From the NCBI GenBank assembly GCA_023213315.1, contig JAKCPI010005689.1, forward strand, positions 62,001-126,000: a stretch of 64,000 nt of DNA. Reading direction: 5' to 3'. This DNA is from Euborellia annulipes. Its lineage: Eukaryota; Arthropoda; Insecta; Dermaptera; Anisolabididae. This document shows, one piece after another, positions 1 through 10,454 of the stretch. Position numbers and translations under genes: made by a program. The notes beneath the pieces are model-generated. The model was not told where the DNA came from. It did no database searches and saw nothing but the letters and a program-made list of their open reading frames with translations. Each line of letters opens with the position of its first letter. The first letter of the stretch is position 1.

Positions 1-623
1 CGCAGTTTTTTCACCAGATCCTGATCATCCACAGCAATGGTGGCAACTAAAATCTGGATATACATGGAAAACTCCAAACGGCAGTAATGGCGCCGTAGCA
101 AACTCCTAATGAACCTGTGCGATATGTGAGTAAAAATGATGCTGAACACTATGCAGTTTGGCTCGGACATGACTTACCAACAGAACTAGAATGGGAATAT
201 GCAGCTAAAGCAAACTCTCAAACTGATACACCATTGCACCAAGCCCCTACCGATGAACACCAACATCCTCAAGCAAATTACTGGCAAGGCGAATTTCCTT
301 TTCAAAACCTAAATCAAGATCACTTTAAAGGCGTTGCGCCCGTTGGATGCTTTGCACCAAATAATTTTAAGCTATTTGATATGATTGGAAATGTGTGGGA
401 ATGGACCTCATCTCCCTATCAAGGTGCCCATGACCAACATATGGGGAATTATGCTGATTTAAGACAGCAACAGATCTCAAGTACTCAATATGTAATTAAA
501 GGCGGATCTTTTCTTTGTGCACAGAACTATTGTTCACGTTACCGAAGCAGTAGCCGCTATCCGCAAGACTTTGATTTAGCAGCAACTCATGTTGGTTTTC
601 GAACAATTTTACGATCTCCTTAA
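1..623 (+). pseudogene. Formylglycine-generating enzyme (sulfatase-maturation) family protein, 3' part, frameshifted
   Basis: This is the C-terminal part of an FGE/SUMF1-fold protein; the start lies outside the window. FGE oxidises the active-site cysteine of sulfatases to formylglycine. LPTELEWEYAA and GNVWEWTS are the family signatures. The tail GGSFLC...YCSRYR...HVGFR keeps both cysteines that form the FGE copper/catalytic site, which EgtB-type relatives lack. The reading frame enters as ...GYTWKTPNGSNGAVA and stops at 107-109. The downstream frame (TPNEPVRYVSKNDAE...) is open from 99. The two join if one base is removed around 99-103, an AAA run. Family assignment is from visible motifs; a partner sulfatase would have to lie upstream. 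Confidence 0.8.
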
Positions 624-729
624 TTTCTTCTTAATTCCACTAATTAAAGATATTTTTTAACCAAAATTAGGTCGAAAAATAATCAGAATATTTCTATAGT
701 ATAAAAGAGAATGATAAAAAAGTGAGAAC

Positions 730-951
730 ATGATGAAAAAACTACTTCTTTGCGCGGCAGCCATTTTCACAATGTCACTGTCAGCCTGTGCCGTTCACAC
801 CCCAGATGGCAGTATTGTAATTGACCCAGATTCACCTTACTACGGACAACCTGGAGGTTTTTGCCCACCAGGACAAGCGAAAAAAAGGACGTTGTTAGTT
901 ATTACCTCTTCCAAAGCAATTTTTAAGTTGCTTTGGAAAAGTAGATTTTAA
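730..951 (+). CDS. Small outer-membrane-type lipoprotein
   Basis: A signal peptide with lipobox LSAC (Cys near residue 20) is followed by a short acidic, Pro/Gly-rich mature part ending GGFCPPGQAKK. This suggests a very small lipoprotein of unknown role. As read the frame runs on to 951, but the last 17 or so residues look like non-coding read-through and run over a terminator hairpin. Removing one A from the seven-A run at 880-886 gives a natural end ...QAKKGRC with a stop at 896-898, just before the hairpin. I infer the real gene is 730-898. A purine-rich stretch precedes the start. Confidence 0.7.
   Translation: MMKKLLLCAAAIFTMSLSACAVHTPDGSIVIDPDSPYYGQPGGFCPPGQAKKRTLLVITSSKAIFKLLWKSRF
909..944 (+). 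terminator. Terminator-like hairpin after the small lipoprotein gene
   Basis: Perfect 11-bp inverted repeat TTCCAAAGCAA (909-919) / TTGCTTTGGAA (928-938) with an 8-nt loop, followed by AAAGTAGATTTTAAT. It lies just past the inferred true stop at 898. The T-tract is weak. Confidence 0.55.
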
Positions 952-1452
952 TAAAAGTGATGAATTGAATACTTCAGCGGAGGGCTTCAGCCCAAAAATA
1001 GTTGGGATGAAACTAGAAAATTATGGTGCAAAAAAATCACCATATCCCCAAGATTTTTAAAAGACAATCTTATGTTGTCTTCTATCTAGTTTCACCCCAA
1101 TTCTTTCTTATTCAATCTGACTTTTCTTATCTTTTAATAAAAAGTCTAGTTTTTAATCATTTCTGTATCTGTATTATTGATACATTTTGAACATTTTACC
1201 TTCAGGTTAAAACTGATGTATTTGCTTAATACAAAATAATCATTTATGTAACATAAGTCTATAAAAATGTTCTAAAAATGTGAAAAAAATTAAGACTAAA
1301 ACGAGATGAATTTATCATAATAAATTTCTATTTCACGCTTCATCACAAAAATAATCAATATTATTTTGTCAGTTATTGCCACTCGTTTCCTTTCATTGGC
1401 ATAGATAATGTATACATCTGTATATTAACCCAGTCGTATAACGAGATATTTT
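952..1452. other. Intergenic region, AT-rich, with the candidate RNA
   Basis: About 500 bp without a credible protein gene. The first third holds the structured element at 982-1102. The rest (about 1103-1452) is very AT-rich and should contain the promoter of the gene at 1453. I found no convincing -35/-10 pair with correct spacing. Confidence 0.5.
982..1102. ncRNA. Candidate structured small RNA (three-way junction); strand uncertain
   Basis: A 16-bp outer stem (1002-1017 with 1085-1100, one A/C mismatch) encloses two perfect 7-bp hairpins, 1022-1028/1038-1044 and 1061-1067/1075-1081. A fourth small hairpin, GGGC-TTCA-GCCC, sits at 982-993. On the minus strand the single mismatch becomes a G-U pair, so the outer stem is fully paired, and it is followed by a short U-run. 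No coding frame explains the structure. Acinetobacter is reported to carry many dispersed sRNAs resembling the phage P1 C4 antisense RNA, which also folds as a stem closing two hairpins; a link to that group is only a guess. Confidence 0.45.
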
Positions 1453-3000
1453 ATGTCCAGCACAAGTCAAGTCGAAGGTCTACAATTTCCAGTACACGCC
1501 TCAACAAAAAAACAAAGTACATCTCTTACAGGCCAAGAGATTTTGTCAGAGGCTTTATCTGTCGTAGATAATAAAACTGCGCAACAAGTGCTGAATGAAA
1601 AAAACTGGCGAAAAAACTACCCTATATATTTTAAAGCACTTGTTAAACAAGGGATCTCTAATAGTAGCAACCCCATTACTATTGCTAAGCAAGGTTTGCA
1701 TAAAGCTCACCATATTTTTGACTTTTATCGTGATAGTAAACACTATCTTTTAAAAGATGCGGTTCATATTGCTTCATCTACGCCTCTTCATACAGTAAAA
1801 CTTAAAGGTGAAAGTGAAGCAGCACCAGAGTGGTATGTTCCTTATAAAGGACAAAAACTCAGTGGACAAAGCTTGCTTGACCAGATTCAGCATTGGGAAA
1901 ATGCAGGTATTATGGAGCCGAGCCATGCACAGGCTTTACGTGAAGCCGTAGCCCATCCAGAATGGTTTGATTTATCTGACCGTACTATGGTGCTGTTTGG
2001 TGCAGCTTCAGAAGCAGGACCTCTACCTTGGTTAGCTAAATGGAAAGCGAATATTATTGCTGTCGACTTACCAAACCCACGTGTCTGGGGCAAAATTTTA
2101 AATACGATTCAACAAGGAAACGCAACCCTCATTGCACCATGTGTTGAACCAGTTGATTCATCAGCAAAAGTTTCTGAACTAAAAGATAAATTGGGTGCAA
2201 ATTTACTAACTCAATTACCAGAAATTGCGCAGTGGTTAGTTCAGTTTCCACAAAAATTAGATTTAGCTGCAATTGCCTATTTAGATGGGGAAAAGCATGT
2301 TCGTGTTTCCATGGCAATGGACAGCATCATGCAATTTGTAAGCGAGCATAAGTCTGATACGAGCCTTATGTTTATGTGTACGCCAACCGATGTTTATGCG
2401 GTTCCTAAAGAAGTTGCCAAAGCTGCTCAACAAAAGTTTAAATCACGTACAAAAATACAAAAAATGGCAGTGAAAGGTGTTTCCGCTCTTTCGCTCAATC
2501 GTTTTTTTCAAGCGCCATATCAAGACTTAATTGCTTGTGAAAATGGAAAAACTTATGGCATTGCCGACTGTCTAGTTGTTGAACAAGGGCCAAATTACGC
2601 CTTGGCAAAACGCATTCAACAATGGCGTGCTATTTTGGCCCGCCATCAGGGACAACAAGTAAGTATTAATATTGCTCCATCTACAACGACTCACTCTGTG
2701 ACTAAAAATCCATTATTGAAAGCAGCTTTTAATGGTGCAGAGCTTTTTGATGTAGAAGCATTTAGCCCTGAAACGACCAATGCCATTATGGCGGCAATCT
2801 GGATTCATGACTTAAGAAATGAGTCTTCTGTAGCAAATCCTGAAACTGAGCTGGACCATCCACTTGAACTCATGATGGAAGGTGCCAACCACGGCGGATT
2901 GTGGCGTGTTGCTTATTTAGCAAGAACTGCCCTGCCTTTTGCTGCAATCTATGGCTTTGCAACCGAAAAACTACCTTTTGGGAAATCATCTAAAAAATAA
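1453..3000 (+). CDS. Conserved hypothetical protein with Rossmann-like segment
   Basis: A 515-residue soluble protein without signal peptide or membrane segments; I do not recognise its family. Around residues 177-210 it has VLFGAASEAGPLPWLA followed by NIIAVDLPNP, a beta-Gly-rich-loop-helix then beta-Asp pattern like a nucleotide- or SAM-binding Rossmann unit. The C-terminal half has a Gly-rich ELMMEGANHGG segment. It stands alone, closed by a shared terminator with dsdA. An enzyme acting on a small molecule with NAD(P) or SAM is possible, but the substrate cannot be inferred. Confidence 0.75.
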   Translation: MSSTSQVEGLQFPVHASTKKQSTSLTGQEILSEALSVVDNKTAQQVLNEKNWRKNYPIYFKALVKQGISNSSNPITIAKQGLHKAHHIFDFYRDSKHYLLKDAVHIASSTPLHTVKLKGESEAAPEWYVPYKGQKLSGQSLLDQIQHWENAGIMEPSHAQALREAVAHPEWFDLSDRTMVLFGAASEAGPLPWLAKWKANIIAVDLPNPRVWGKILNTIQQGNATLIAPCVEPVDSSAKVSELKDKLGANLLTQLPEIAQWLVQFPQKLDLAAIAYLDGEKHVRVSMAMDSIMQFVSEHKSDTSLMFMCTPTDVYAVPKEVAKAAQQKFKSRTKIQKMAVKGVSALSLNRFFQAPYQDLIACENGKTYGIADCLVVEQGPNYALAKRIQQWRAILARHQGQQVSINIAPSTTTHSVTKNPLLKAAFNGAELFDVEAFSPETTNAIMAAIWIHDLRNESSVANPETELDHPLELMMEGANHGGLWRVAYLARTALPFAAIYGFATEKLPFGKSSKK

Positions 3001-3007
3001 TGATATT

Positions 3008-3036
3008 AAAGCCCAATTCTAGAATTGGGCTTTTTT
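3008..3036. terminator. Bidirectional Rho-independent terminator
   Basis: Perfect 13-bp inverted repeat, AAAGCCCAATTCT meeting AGAATTGGGCTTT, followed by T6 on the plus strand and preceded by an A-run that serves the minus strand. It lies between the convergent 1453-3000 gene and dsdA. Confidence 0.85.
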
Positions 3037-3046
3037 CTGCGTTTAT

Positions 3047-4381
3047 CTATTTATTTTGAAAGTGTGATAGATATTTTTGCATTTCATCAGGCGGCACCAT
3101 ACCGCCTCCTGTCGCCCATATCACATGGGTTGCCTGTTGTAGTTTCTCAGCTGATAGTTGATGTAAAGCCAAATAATCAGGACTCGTCTGGACATAGTAT
3201 GGCCCTATCATTCCTGCCACCGCAGAAGGCTCAAGTTGAATATTTTCGGTTTGATTTAAAAGTGCAATGAGCTCATATAAACGTTCATCATCAATGGTGT
3301 AGTAGCCATCAATTAACTGCTGCATAGCACGTCCCACAAAACCTGAAGCACGGCCTACTGCGAGCCCATCTGCGGCAGTTACGTTATCCAGTCCAATATC
3401 ATTCACTGAAATCTGATCATGCAAACCTGTATGGACACCGAGTAACATACATGGCGAATGGGTGGGTTCTGCAAAAATGCAGTGAACATGCTCACCAAAA
3501 GCCAGTTTTAGTCCAAAACTCACCCCACCAGGGCCACCACCAACGCCACATGGCAAATAAACAAATAATGGGTGTTCAGCATCGACTTTAATTTGTTTTT
3601 GCTCAAATTGCTGTTTTAAACGTATTCCTGCAACTGCATAACCTAAAAACAATGTTGTTGAGTTTTCATCATCAATAAAAAAGCAGTGCGGATCTTGCTC
3701 TGCTGCTTTTCTTCCCTCTTCAACAGCGACTCCATAGTCACTAGCATATTCCACAACATTAACGCCCAGTGAACGTAGTTTATCTTTCTTCCACTGCCTC
3801 GCATCGGCAGACATATGAACAGTTACTCTAAAGCCCAGTTTGGCACTCATGATGCCAATCGAAAGTCCTAAATTTCCTGTAGAACCTACTGCAACTTGGT
3901 ACTTAGAGAAAAATGTTCGAAATGAATCTTGATCTAACTTACTGTAATCATCTTCTGTATTAAGTAAGCCCGCCTCTATCGCTAGTTTCTCTGCATGCGT
4001 AAGGACTTCATAAATTCCGCCACGCGCTTTGATTGAACCTGAAATAGGTAAATGGCTATCTTTTTTTAACCAGAATGCTCCACTCAGTTGCACTTGTTCT
4101 GTTGAAGAAAGTGCTTGTTGCATATGGGCAATTTCAACTATTTCTGATTCAATTTTTCCATGTTGTGCTTGAGTTTCAGGAAACACCTTTGCTAAGTACG
4201 GTGCAAAGCGCTCTAATCTGGCTTCTGCTTCACTTACGTCCTCTGCCGTGAGCCCAACTTTTTCTAAAGCTTCTTTTAAAGGATAACAATGTGGTGTAAA
4301 CCAAAATATCTCTTGATAATTCTGCAATTTTTCAATAAGTGGGAATTGTTGTTTTAGCTGATCTATTTGAATCACATCCAT
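3047..4381 (-). CDS. dsdA: D-serine ammonia-lyase (D-serine dehydratase)
   Basis: Converts D-serine to pyruvate and ammonia using pyridoxal phosphate. The 444 residues match the usual DsdA length. The PLP lysine is Lys118 in SGSIKARGG. The phosphate-binding Gly-rich loop is [10 protein letters not shown]. The C-terminal WATGGGMVP is typical of the family. It is a single gene with no dsdC or dsdX neighbour. In Acinetobacter this would allow D-serine use or detoxification in host fluids (inference). Confidence 0.93.
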   Translation of the reverse strand: MDVIQIDQLKQQFPLIEKLQNYQEIFWFTPHCYPLKEALEKVGLTAEDVSEAEARLERFAPYLAKVFPETQAQHGKIESEIVEIAHMQQALSSTEQVQLSGAFWLKKDSHLPISGSIKARGGIYEVLTHAEKLAIEAGLLNTEDDYSKLDQDSFRTFFSKYQVAVGSTGNLGLSIGIMSAKLGFRVTVHMSADARQWKKDKLRSLGVNVVEYASDYGVAVEEGRKAAEQDPHCFFIDDENSTTLFLGYAVAGIRLKQQFEQKQIKVDAEHPLFVYLPCGVGGGPGGVSFGLKLAFGEHVHCIFAEPTHSPCMLLGVHTGLHDQISVNDIGLDNVTAADGLAVGRASGFVGRAMQQLIDGYYTIDDERLYELIALLNQTENIQLEPSAVAGMIGPYYVQTSPDYLALHQLSAEKLQQATHVIWATGGGMVPPDEMQKYLSHFQNK

Positions 4382-4502
4382 AATCTATCCTGATATCAAA
4401 GTTTTAAGCCTAGCCTCTAAAGCTGCTTGATGCTCTATAAAGACTCGTTAATTTATAATTGAATGTACATGAAAATAAACTGAACATTAAAAAGAAACAA
4501 AT

Positions 4503-4530
4503 AAAAAAGCCACTGTGAACAGTGGCCTTA
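4503..4530 (-). terminator. Rho-independent terminator of the Pit transporter
   Basis: On the minus strand, GCCACTG-TTCA-CAGTGGC followed by T6, just past the stop of the phosphate transporter gene. Confidence 0.85.
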
Positions 4531-4545
4531 ATTTTTTAAATGCTT

Positions 4546-6178
4546 TTATACAAACTGTAAGAATAACCAGTACAAACCGCCTGACAAACAGATTGTTGCA
4601 GGAAGTGTAAATACCCATGCAGATAAAATTGTTTTAACTGTATTGAAGTTTAAGCCTGATCTATTCGCTACCATGGTACCTGCCACAGCACTGTTTAAAA
4701 CGTGTGTTGTTGAAACTGGCATACCTAAACCGTCAGCAGCTGCAATTGTACTCATTGCTACAAGCTCAGCAGACATCCCTTGACCATAAGTCATATGATG
4801 CTTACCAATACGCTCACCGACAGTCACAACAATACGTTTCCAACCGACCATGGTGCCTAAGCCAAGTGCCAAAGCAACAGCTACTTTCACCCAAGTTGGA
4901 ATGTATTGTAAGAATGAATCTAAGCTACTACGGTATGCTTTCACGAGTTTTTCTTGTGACTGATCCATTTTCGGTAATGCATTCGCTTTATCCAAACGTT
5001 TAAACGAAGTGGTGCTTAAATACATGTCATTACGAATTTCACTAATAGCAGCTTCTGGAATATCTTTTAAGTTGTTATAGCTAGAAACACGCTCACCCAA
5101 ATGATCAGTCATGCTTGCCAATGCAGGCATAACTTCCGGAGTTTGCTGTTTAGTTTGAATATATTTAGTCAAAATAACACGTGCTTTTTCATCGGTTAAT
5201 TCTGGCTGATTTTGATTCAAAAATACGGCAGTTTGAGAAGAAAGCTGATGGAATGATTGAACTTGTTGTGTATCAAGGTTTTTATTTAATGAATAAGCCA
5301 AAGGCACCAGACCAACCAAAATCAGCATGATGAGACCCATACCCTTTTGACCGTCATTAGAACCATGTGCAAAACTTACACCTGTACAGGTAAAAATCAA
5401 GATTGCACGAATGATATGCTGGTGGTGGTTTATTCCCTTCAGGTGGCTGGAATAATTCTAATTGGCGTTTAAAAATAGTTTTAACCAACAAGAATACAAT
5501 CGCTGCAAAAGCAAAACCAATTAAAGGTGACAATAATAAGGCCTTACCGACTTTAATCACCTGATCCATATCAACACCACTGGTGGTTACGCCAGTCGAT
5601 GCACTCAATAGATGGTTCATAATGCCCACACCCAAGATTGAACCAATCAAAGTATGAGAGCTAGAAGCAGGAATGCCCAAGAACCAAGTACCTAAGTTCC
5701 AGAGAATCGCAGCAATAAGAAGCGCAAAAACCATTGCGAAACCTGCACCGCTACCCATGTTCATAATCAATTCAACAGGCAACAATGCAATAATGCCGTA
5801 AGCGACTGCGCCGCTTGCAACCATTACCCCAAGAAAATTACAAAAACCTGCCCACATGACTGCAACTGGTGCAGGTAAAGCATTGGTGTAAATCACTGTT
5901 GCTACTGCATTTGCAGTATCGTGGAAGCCATTTACAAACTCAAAGCCTAAAGCAATCAAGAGTGCGGTAGATAAAAGAATAACCGAATAAAGACTCAAAG
6001 GCGGTACATGTGCTAAATCAGCACTCACCTGAAATCCAATATAAATAAGCGTTGCAACAATAATTGTCAGAAACACCGGCATAAAAAACTTAGGTGTCGG
6101 GACATGTACATTCGTCGATTTGACTTGCAGGTTTGCCGCAAGTTTTGAATCCGAAACAGGGGGTAGATTAGAATTCAT
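4546..6178 (-). pseudogene. PiT-family inorganic phosphate transporter, frameshifted
   Basis: Low-affinity inner-membrane phosphate permease. The N-terminal part (5357-6178) has the first PiT signature GFEFVNGFHDTANAVATVIYT. The C-terminal part (4546-5400) has the second, GVSFAHGSNDGQKG. The two halves of one about 530-residue protein lie in different frames. Removing one base from the AAA run (TTT at 5429-5431 on the plus strand) joins ...PPEGNNHHQ to HIIRAILIFTCTG without a gap, so this is a single-base insertion in a homopolymer. A large periplasmic/cytoplasmic segment separates the two membrane halves, as in PitA. Monocistronic. Confidence 0.87.
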
Positions 6179-6647
6179 GCAGACGGTAAGAGGATAGAAA
6201 AATCCTCTGTATTCTTAAATTAAATTATGACAATTATATGACAAAGCGGCGCCTGATGAAGTCAATTTTTCATATTTTGACCTCATTTGATGCACCTTTC
6301 CTCAATGCAATTTATTTTTTTTATTAAAATACAATAATTTAAATCAATTTATATCTTCCTTATTTATGACTATTTTTAAAGCAAAAATATCTAAAAAATT
6401 ACCTGTATGATTATTTTTTAAACAGCTTAATTGTCATAAAATGGAATATTGAAGATGAAATATTTCAATATCATGATCATTTTATGAATATTTGATGAAA
6501 AAACGCCCTATTTTTATCCGAACACACTTTTTTTAACGAGTAATTTACGGTGAATGGCGGGTCGTCATAGATCATCATTTGTGCTGCTATTCTGTTACAA
6601 TAGCGCCGCATTTTTTAAATTCGTATATATAAAGGTCAGGGTTTTCT
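6179..6647. other. Divergent intergenic region between the Pit gene and metH
   Basis: 470 bp, AT-rich, holding both promoters. An 8-bp inverted repeat ATATTGAA/TTCAATAT (6446-6453/6464-6471) could be a regulator site. A TACAAT hexamer at 6596-6601 lies about 46 bp before the metH start; I found no good -35 at the right spacing. No riboswitch-like structure was recognised. Confidence 0.4.
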
Positions 6648-9600
6648 ATGTCTACGCTTGCCACCCTAAAAGCGCTTCTTGCTAAACGTATTTTGATTAT
6701 TGATGGCGCAATGGGAACGATGATTCAGCGCCATAAATTAGAAGAAGCTGACTATCGTGGTGAGCGTTTTGCCGATTGGGCACATGACTTAAAAGGTAAT
6801 AATGACCTGCTTGTTTTGACACAACCTCAAATTATTCAAGGCATTCATGAAGCTTATCTTGATGCTGGGGCAGACATTATTGAAACCAACAGCTTTAACG
6901 GCACACGTGTTTCTATGTCGGACTACCACATGGAAGATCTGGTTCCCGAAATTAACCGTGAAGCAGCACGTTTAGCAAAAGCAGCTTGTGAAAAATATTC
7001 AACGCCAGACAAACCTCGTTTTGTAGCAGGTGTACTTGGTCCCACATCGCGTACTTGTTCAATTTCACCGAATGTAAATGATCCGGCATTTCGTAATATT
7101 AGTTTTGATGCGCTAAAAGAAAATTATATTGAAGCGACTCATGCACTGATTGAAGGTGGTGCAGATATTCTTCTGATCGAAACTGTTTTTGATACTTTAA
7201 ACTGTAAAGCTGCCATATTTGCGGTTAAAGAAGTGTTTAAGCAAATTGGTCGTGAATTACCGCTCATGATTTCAGGGACCATTACCGATGCATCTGGTCG
7301 TACCTTAACGGGTCAAACTGCCGAAGCTTTCTGGAACTCTGTACGTCATGGTGACTTACTCTCTATTGGTTTTAACTGTGCTCTTGGTGCAGATGCCATG
7401 CGTCCTCACGTTAAAACTATTTCTGATGTCGCAGATACCTTTGTTTCAGCGCATCCAAATGCAGGCTTACCAAATGCGTTTGGTGAATATGACGAGACTC
7501 CTGAACAGACAGCTGCCTTCTTAAAAGAGTTTGCAGAAAGTGGTCTCATTAACATTACGGGTGGATGCTGTGGTACGACTCCAGACCATATTCGTGCCAT
7601 TTATAATGCAGTCAAAGACATTGCACCTCGCCAAATTCCTGAAACTGTACCAGCTTGTCGTTTAAGTGGTTTAGAACCTTTTAATATTTATGACGACTCA
7701 CTTTTTGTAAACGTGGGTGAACGTACGAACGTTACAGGTTCAAAAAAATTCTTACGTTTAATTCGCGAAGAAAACTTTGCCGAAGCTTTAGAAGTTGCAC
7801 AACAACAAGTGGAAGCTGGCGCCCAGATTATTGACATTAACATGGATGAAGGGATGCTCGATTCGCAAAATGCGATGGTGCATTTCTTAAACCTTGTGGC
7901 ATCTGAACCTGATATTTCACGTGTGCCGATCATGATTGACTCATCAAAATGGGAAATCATTGAAGCAGGTCTAAAATGTGTACAAGGTAAACCGGTTGTT
8001 AACTCGATTTCCTTAAAAGAAGGTTATGACGAGTTTGTCGAAAAGGCTCGCCTCTGCCGTCAATATGGTGCTGCAGTTATTGTTATGGCCTTTGATGAAG
8101 CGGGTCAGGCCGATACCGCTGCACGTAAGCGTGAAATCTGTAAACGCTCATATGACATTTTGGTCAACGAAGTCGGTTACCCTGCTGAAGATATTATTTT
8201 TGACCCGAACGTGTTTGCGGTTGCAACAGGAATTGAAGAACACAACAACTATGCTGTGGACTTTATTGAAGCAACTGGCTGGATTAAGCAGAACTTGCCA
8301 CATGCCATGATTTCAGGTGGTGTATCGAACGTATCATTCTCTTTCCGTGGGAATGAACCTGTTCGTGAAGCGATTCACTCTGTGTTCTTGTACCATGCCA
8401 TTAAACAAGGCATGACCATGGGAATTGTAAATGCCGGTCAAATGGCAATTTATGATGATATTCCTAAAGAACTCAAAGCTGCGGTTGAAGATGTTGTTTT
8501 AAACCAGAACCAAGGTGAGACTGGTCAGGCAGCTACAGAGAAATTACTCGAAGTCGCTGAAAAATATCGCGGACAAGGTGGTGCACAACGTGAAGCTGAA
8601 AACCTCGAATGGCGTAACGAGCCAGTTGAGAAACGCCTTGAATATGCGTTAGTGAAAGGTATTACTACCTACATCGACCAAGATACTGAAGAAGCACGTT
8701 TAAAAGCCAAGCGTCCATTAGATGTGATTGAGGGCGCTTTGATGGACGGTATGAACGTGGTCGGTGACTTGTTCGGTTCAGGCAAAATGTTCTTACCACA
8801 GGTTGTGAAATCTGCACGTGTCATGAAGCAAGCTGTGGCTTGGCTCAACCCGTACATTGAAGCTGAAAAAACAGGCAGCCAGTCTAAAGGTAAAGTCCTG
8901 ATGGCAACTGTTAAGGGCGACGTACACGATATTGGTAAAAATATTGTGGGTGTTGTACTCGGCTGTAATGGTTACGACATTGTTGACCTTGGGGTGATGG
9001 TACCTTGTGAGAAAATCTTACAAACCGCGATTGATGAAAAATGTGACATCATCGGTTTGTCGGGATTGATTACTCCATCTTTAGATGAAATGGTTTTTGT
9101 TGCTAAAGAAATGCAACGTAAAGGTTTTAATATTCCTTTATTAATTGGTGGTGCAACGACATCAAAAGCACATACAGCAGTAAAAATTGATCCTCAGTAC
9201 CATAACGATGCGGTGATTTATGTTGCCGATGCCTCACGTGCTGTGGGTGTTGCAACTACCCTGCTTTCAAAAGAAATGCGTGGAAAATTCATTGAAGAGC
9301 ACCGTGCTGAATATGTCAAAATTCGTGAGCGCTTAGCCAACAAACAACCTAAAGCTGCAAAATTAACCTATGCAGAATCCGTTAAAAACGGCTTTAAAAT
9401 TGATGAAAGTTATGTTCCTGCAAAACCAAACCTTTTGGGAACTCAAGTCTTAACCAATTACCCGCTTGAAACATTGGTTGAATATTTTGACTGGACGCCA
9501 TTCTTCATTTCTTGGAGCTTGGCAGGTAAATACCCTAAAATTTTAGAAGATGAAGTGGTTGGCGAAGCTGCAACAGATTTGTACAACCAAGCACAAGCAA

Positions 9601-10334
9601 TGTTGAAAGATATTATCGACAACAACCTTTTTGATGCACGTGCTGTATTTGGTATGTTCCCTGCGCAGCGCACTGACGCAGACACAGTCAGCGTATTTGA
9701 TGAAGCTGGTCAAAATGTTACGCACACATTTGAACATTTACGTCAGCAATCAGACAAAGTAACAGGTAAACCGAACTTGTCTTTGGCAGATTACATCCGT
9801 ACTGACCGTGAGCAACAGGACTACTTGGGCGGATTCACTGTATCGATTTTTGGTGCAGAAGAATTAGCAAACGAGTACAAAGCCAAAGGTGATGATTACT
9901 CTGCAATTTTAGTTCAGTCGTTGGCAGACCGTTTTGCTGAAGCCTTTGCAGAACATTTGCATGAACGCATTCGTAAAGAGTTCTGGGGTTATAAAGCAGA
10001 TGAAACACTGAGTAATGAAGAGCTGATTAAAGAGAAATATGTCGGTATTCGCCCTGCGCCGGGTTACCCAGCGTGTCCAGAGCACTCTGAAAAAGCGGTG
10101 TTGTTTGACTGGTTAGGTTCTACCGATAAAATCGGTACTAAACTGACTGAACACTTTGCAATGATGCCGCCATCTTCAGTAAGTGGTTTCTATTATTCAC
10201 ACCCTCAAAGTGAATATTTTAACGTGGGTAAAATCTCTCAAGACCAACTTGAAGATTATGCAAAACGTAAAGGCTGGACACTTGATGAGGCGAAGCGTTG
10301 GTTAGGGCCGAATTTGGATGATTCGATTGCTTAA
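6648..10334 (+). CDS. metH: Cobalamin-dependent methionine synthase
   Basis: Transfers the methyl group of 5-methyl-tetrahydrofolate to homocysteine. Full length at 1228 residues with all four modules in order. The homocysteine domain has zinc cysteines in FNCALG (about 241) and [10 protein letters not shown] (about 304). The pterin domain starts [13 protein letters not shown] (about 354). The cobalamin domain has the DxHxxG motif in DVHDIGKN (about 757). The C-terminal activation domain has [12 protein letters not shown] (about 1135) for SAM. The start is preceded by GGTCAGGG. No frame break in 3.7 kb. Confidence 0.97.
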   Translation: MSTLATLKALLAKRILIIDGAMGTMIQRHKLEEADYRGERFADWAHDLKGNNDLLVLTQPQIIQGIHEAYLDAGADIIETNSFNGTRVSMSDYHMEDLVPEINREAARLAKAACEKYSTPDKPRFVAGVLGPTSRTCSISPNVNDPAFRNISFDALKENYIEATHALIEGGADILLIETVFDTLNCKAAIFAVKEVFKQIGRELPLMISGTITDASGRTLTGQTAEAFWNSVRHGDLLSIGFNCALGADAMRPHVKTISDVADTFVSAHPNAGLPNAFGEYDETPEQTAAFLKEFAESGLINITGGCCGTTPDHIRAIYNAVKDIAPRQIPETVPACRLSGLEPFNIYDDSLFVNVGERTNVTGSKKFLRLIREENFAEALEVAQQQVEAGAQIIDINMDEGMLDSQNAMVHFLNLVASEPDISRVPIMIDSSKWEIIEAGLKCVQGKPVVNSISLKEGYDEFVEKARLCRQYGAAVIVMAFDEAGQADTAARKREICKRSYDILVNEVGYPAEDIIFDPNVFAVATGIEEHNNYAVDFIEATGWIKQNLPHAMISGGVSNVSFSFRGNEPVREAIHSVFLYHAIKQGMTMGIVNAGQMAIYDDIPKELKAAVEDVVLNQNQGETGQAATEKLLEVAEKYRGQGGAQREAENLEWRNEPVEKRLEYALVKGITTYIDQDTEEARLKAKRPLDVIEGALMDGMNVVGDLFGSGKMFLPQVVKSARVMKQAVAWLNPYIEAEKTGSQSKGKVLMATVKGDVHDIGKNIVGVVLGCNGYDIVDLGVMVPCEKILQTAIDEKCDIIGLSGLITPSLDEMVFVAKEMQRKGFNIPLLIGGATTSKAHTAVKIDPQYHNDAVIYVADASRAVGVATTLLSKEMRGKFIEEHRAEYVKIRERLANKQPKAAKLTYAESVKNGFKIDESYVPAKPNLLGTQVLTNYPLETLVEYFDWTPFFISWSLAGKYPKILEDEVVGEAATDLYNQAQAMLKDIIDNNLFDARAVFGMFPAQRTDADTVSVFDEAGQNVTHTFEHLRQQSDKVTGKPNLSLADYIRTDREQQDYLGGFTVSIFGAEELANEYKAKGDDYSAILVQSLADRFAEAFAEHLHERIRKEFWGYKADETLSNEELIKEKYVGIRPAPGYPACPEHSEKAVLFDWLGSTDKIGTKLTEHFAMMPPSSVSGFYYSHPQSEYFNVGKISQDQLEDYAKRKGWTLDEAKRWLGPNLDDSIA

Positions 10335-10396
10335 ACTGAAATAATTATTCAAAAGGTTTGTTCTCATCTTATTGAGAAAAGAACAACTCAGAATCG

Positions 10397-10436
10397 AAAA
10401 AGGGCGTGAAGGTAAATCCTGTCACGCCCCTTTTAA
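10397..10436. terminator. Rho-independent terminator, probably bidirectional
   Basis: Hairpin AAAAGGGCGTGA ... TCACGCCCCTTTT between the convergent metH and transketolase genes, with A-run and T-run on either side. Confidence 0.8.
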
Positions 10437-10454
10437 TTTGAAAGCTAAATACTT

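Noticed and set aside
6179..6647. Cobalamin or SAM riboswitch before metH
   Set aside because: No conserved box or extended fold was recognised in the region.
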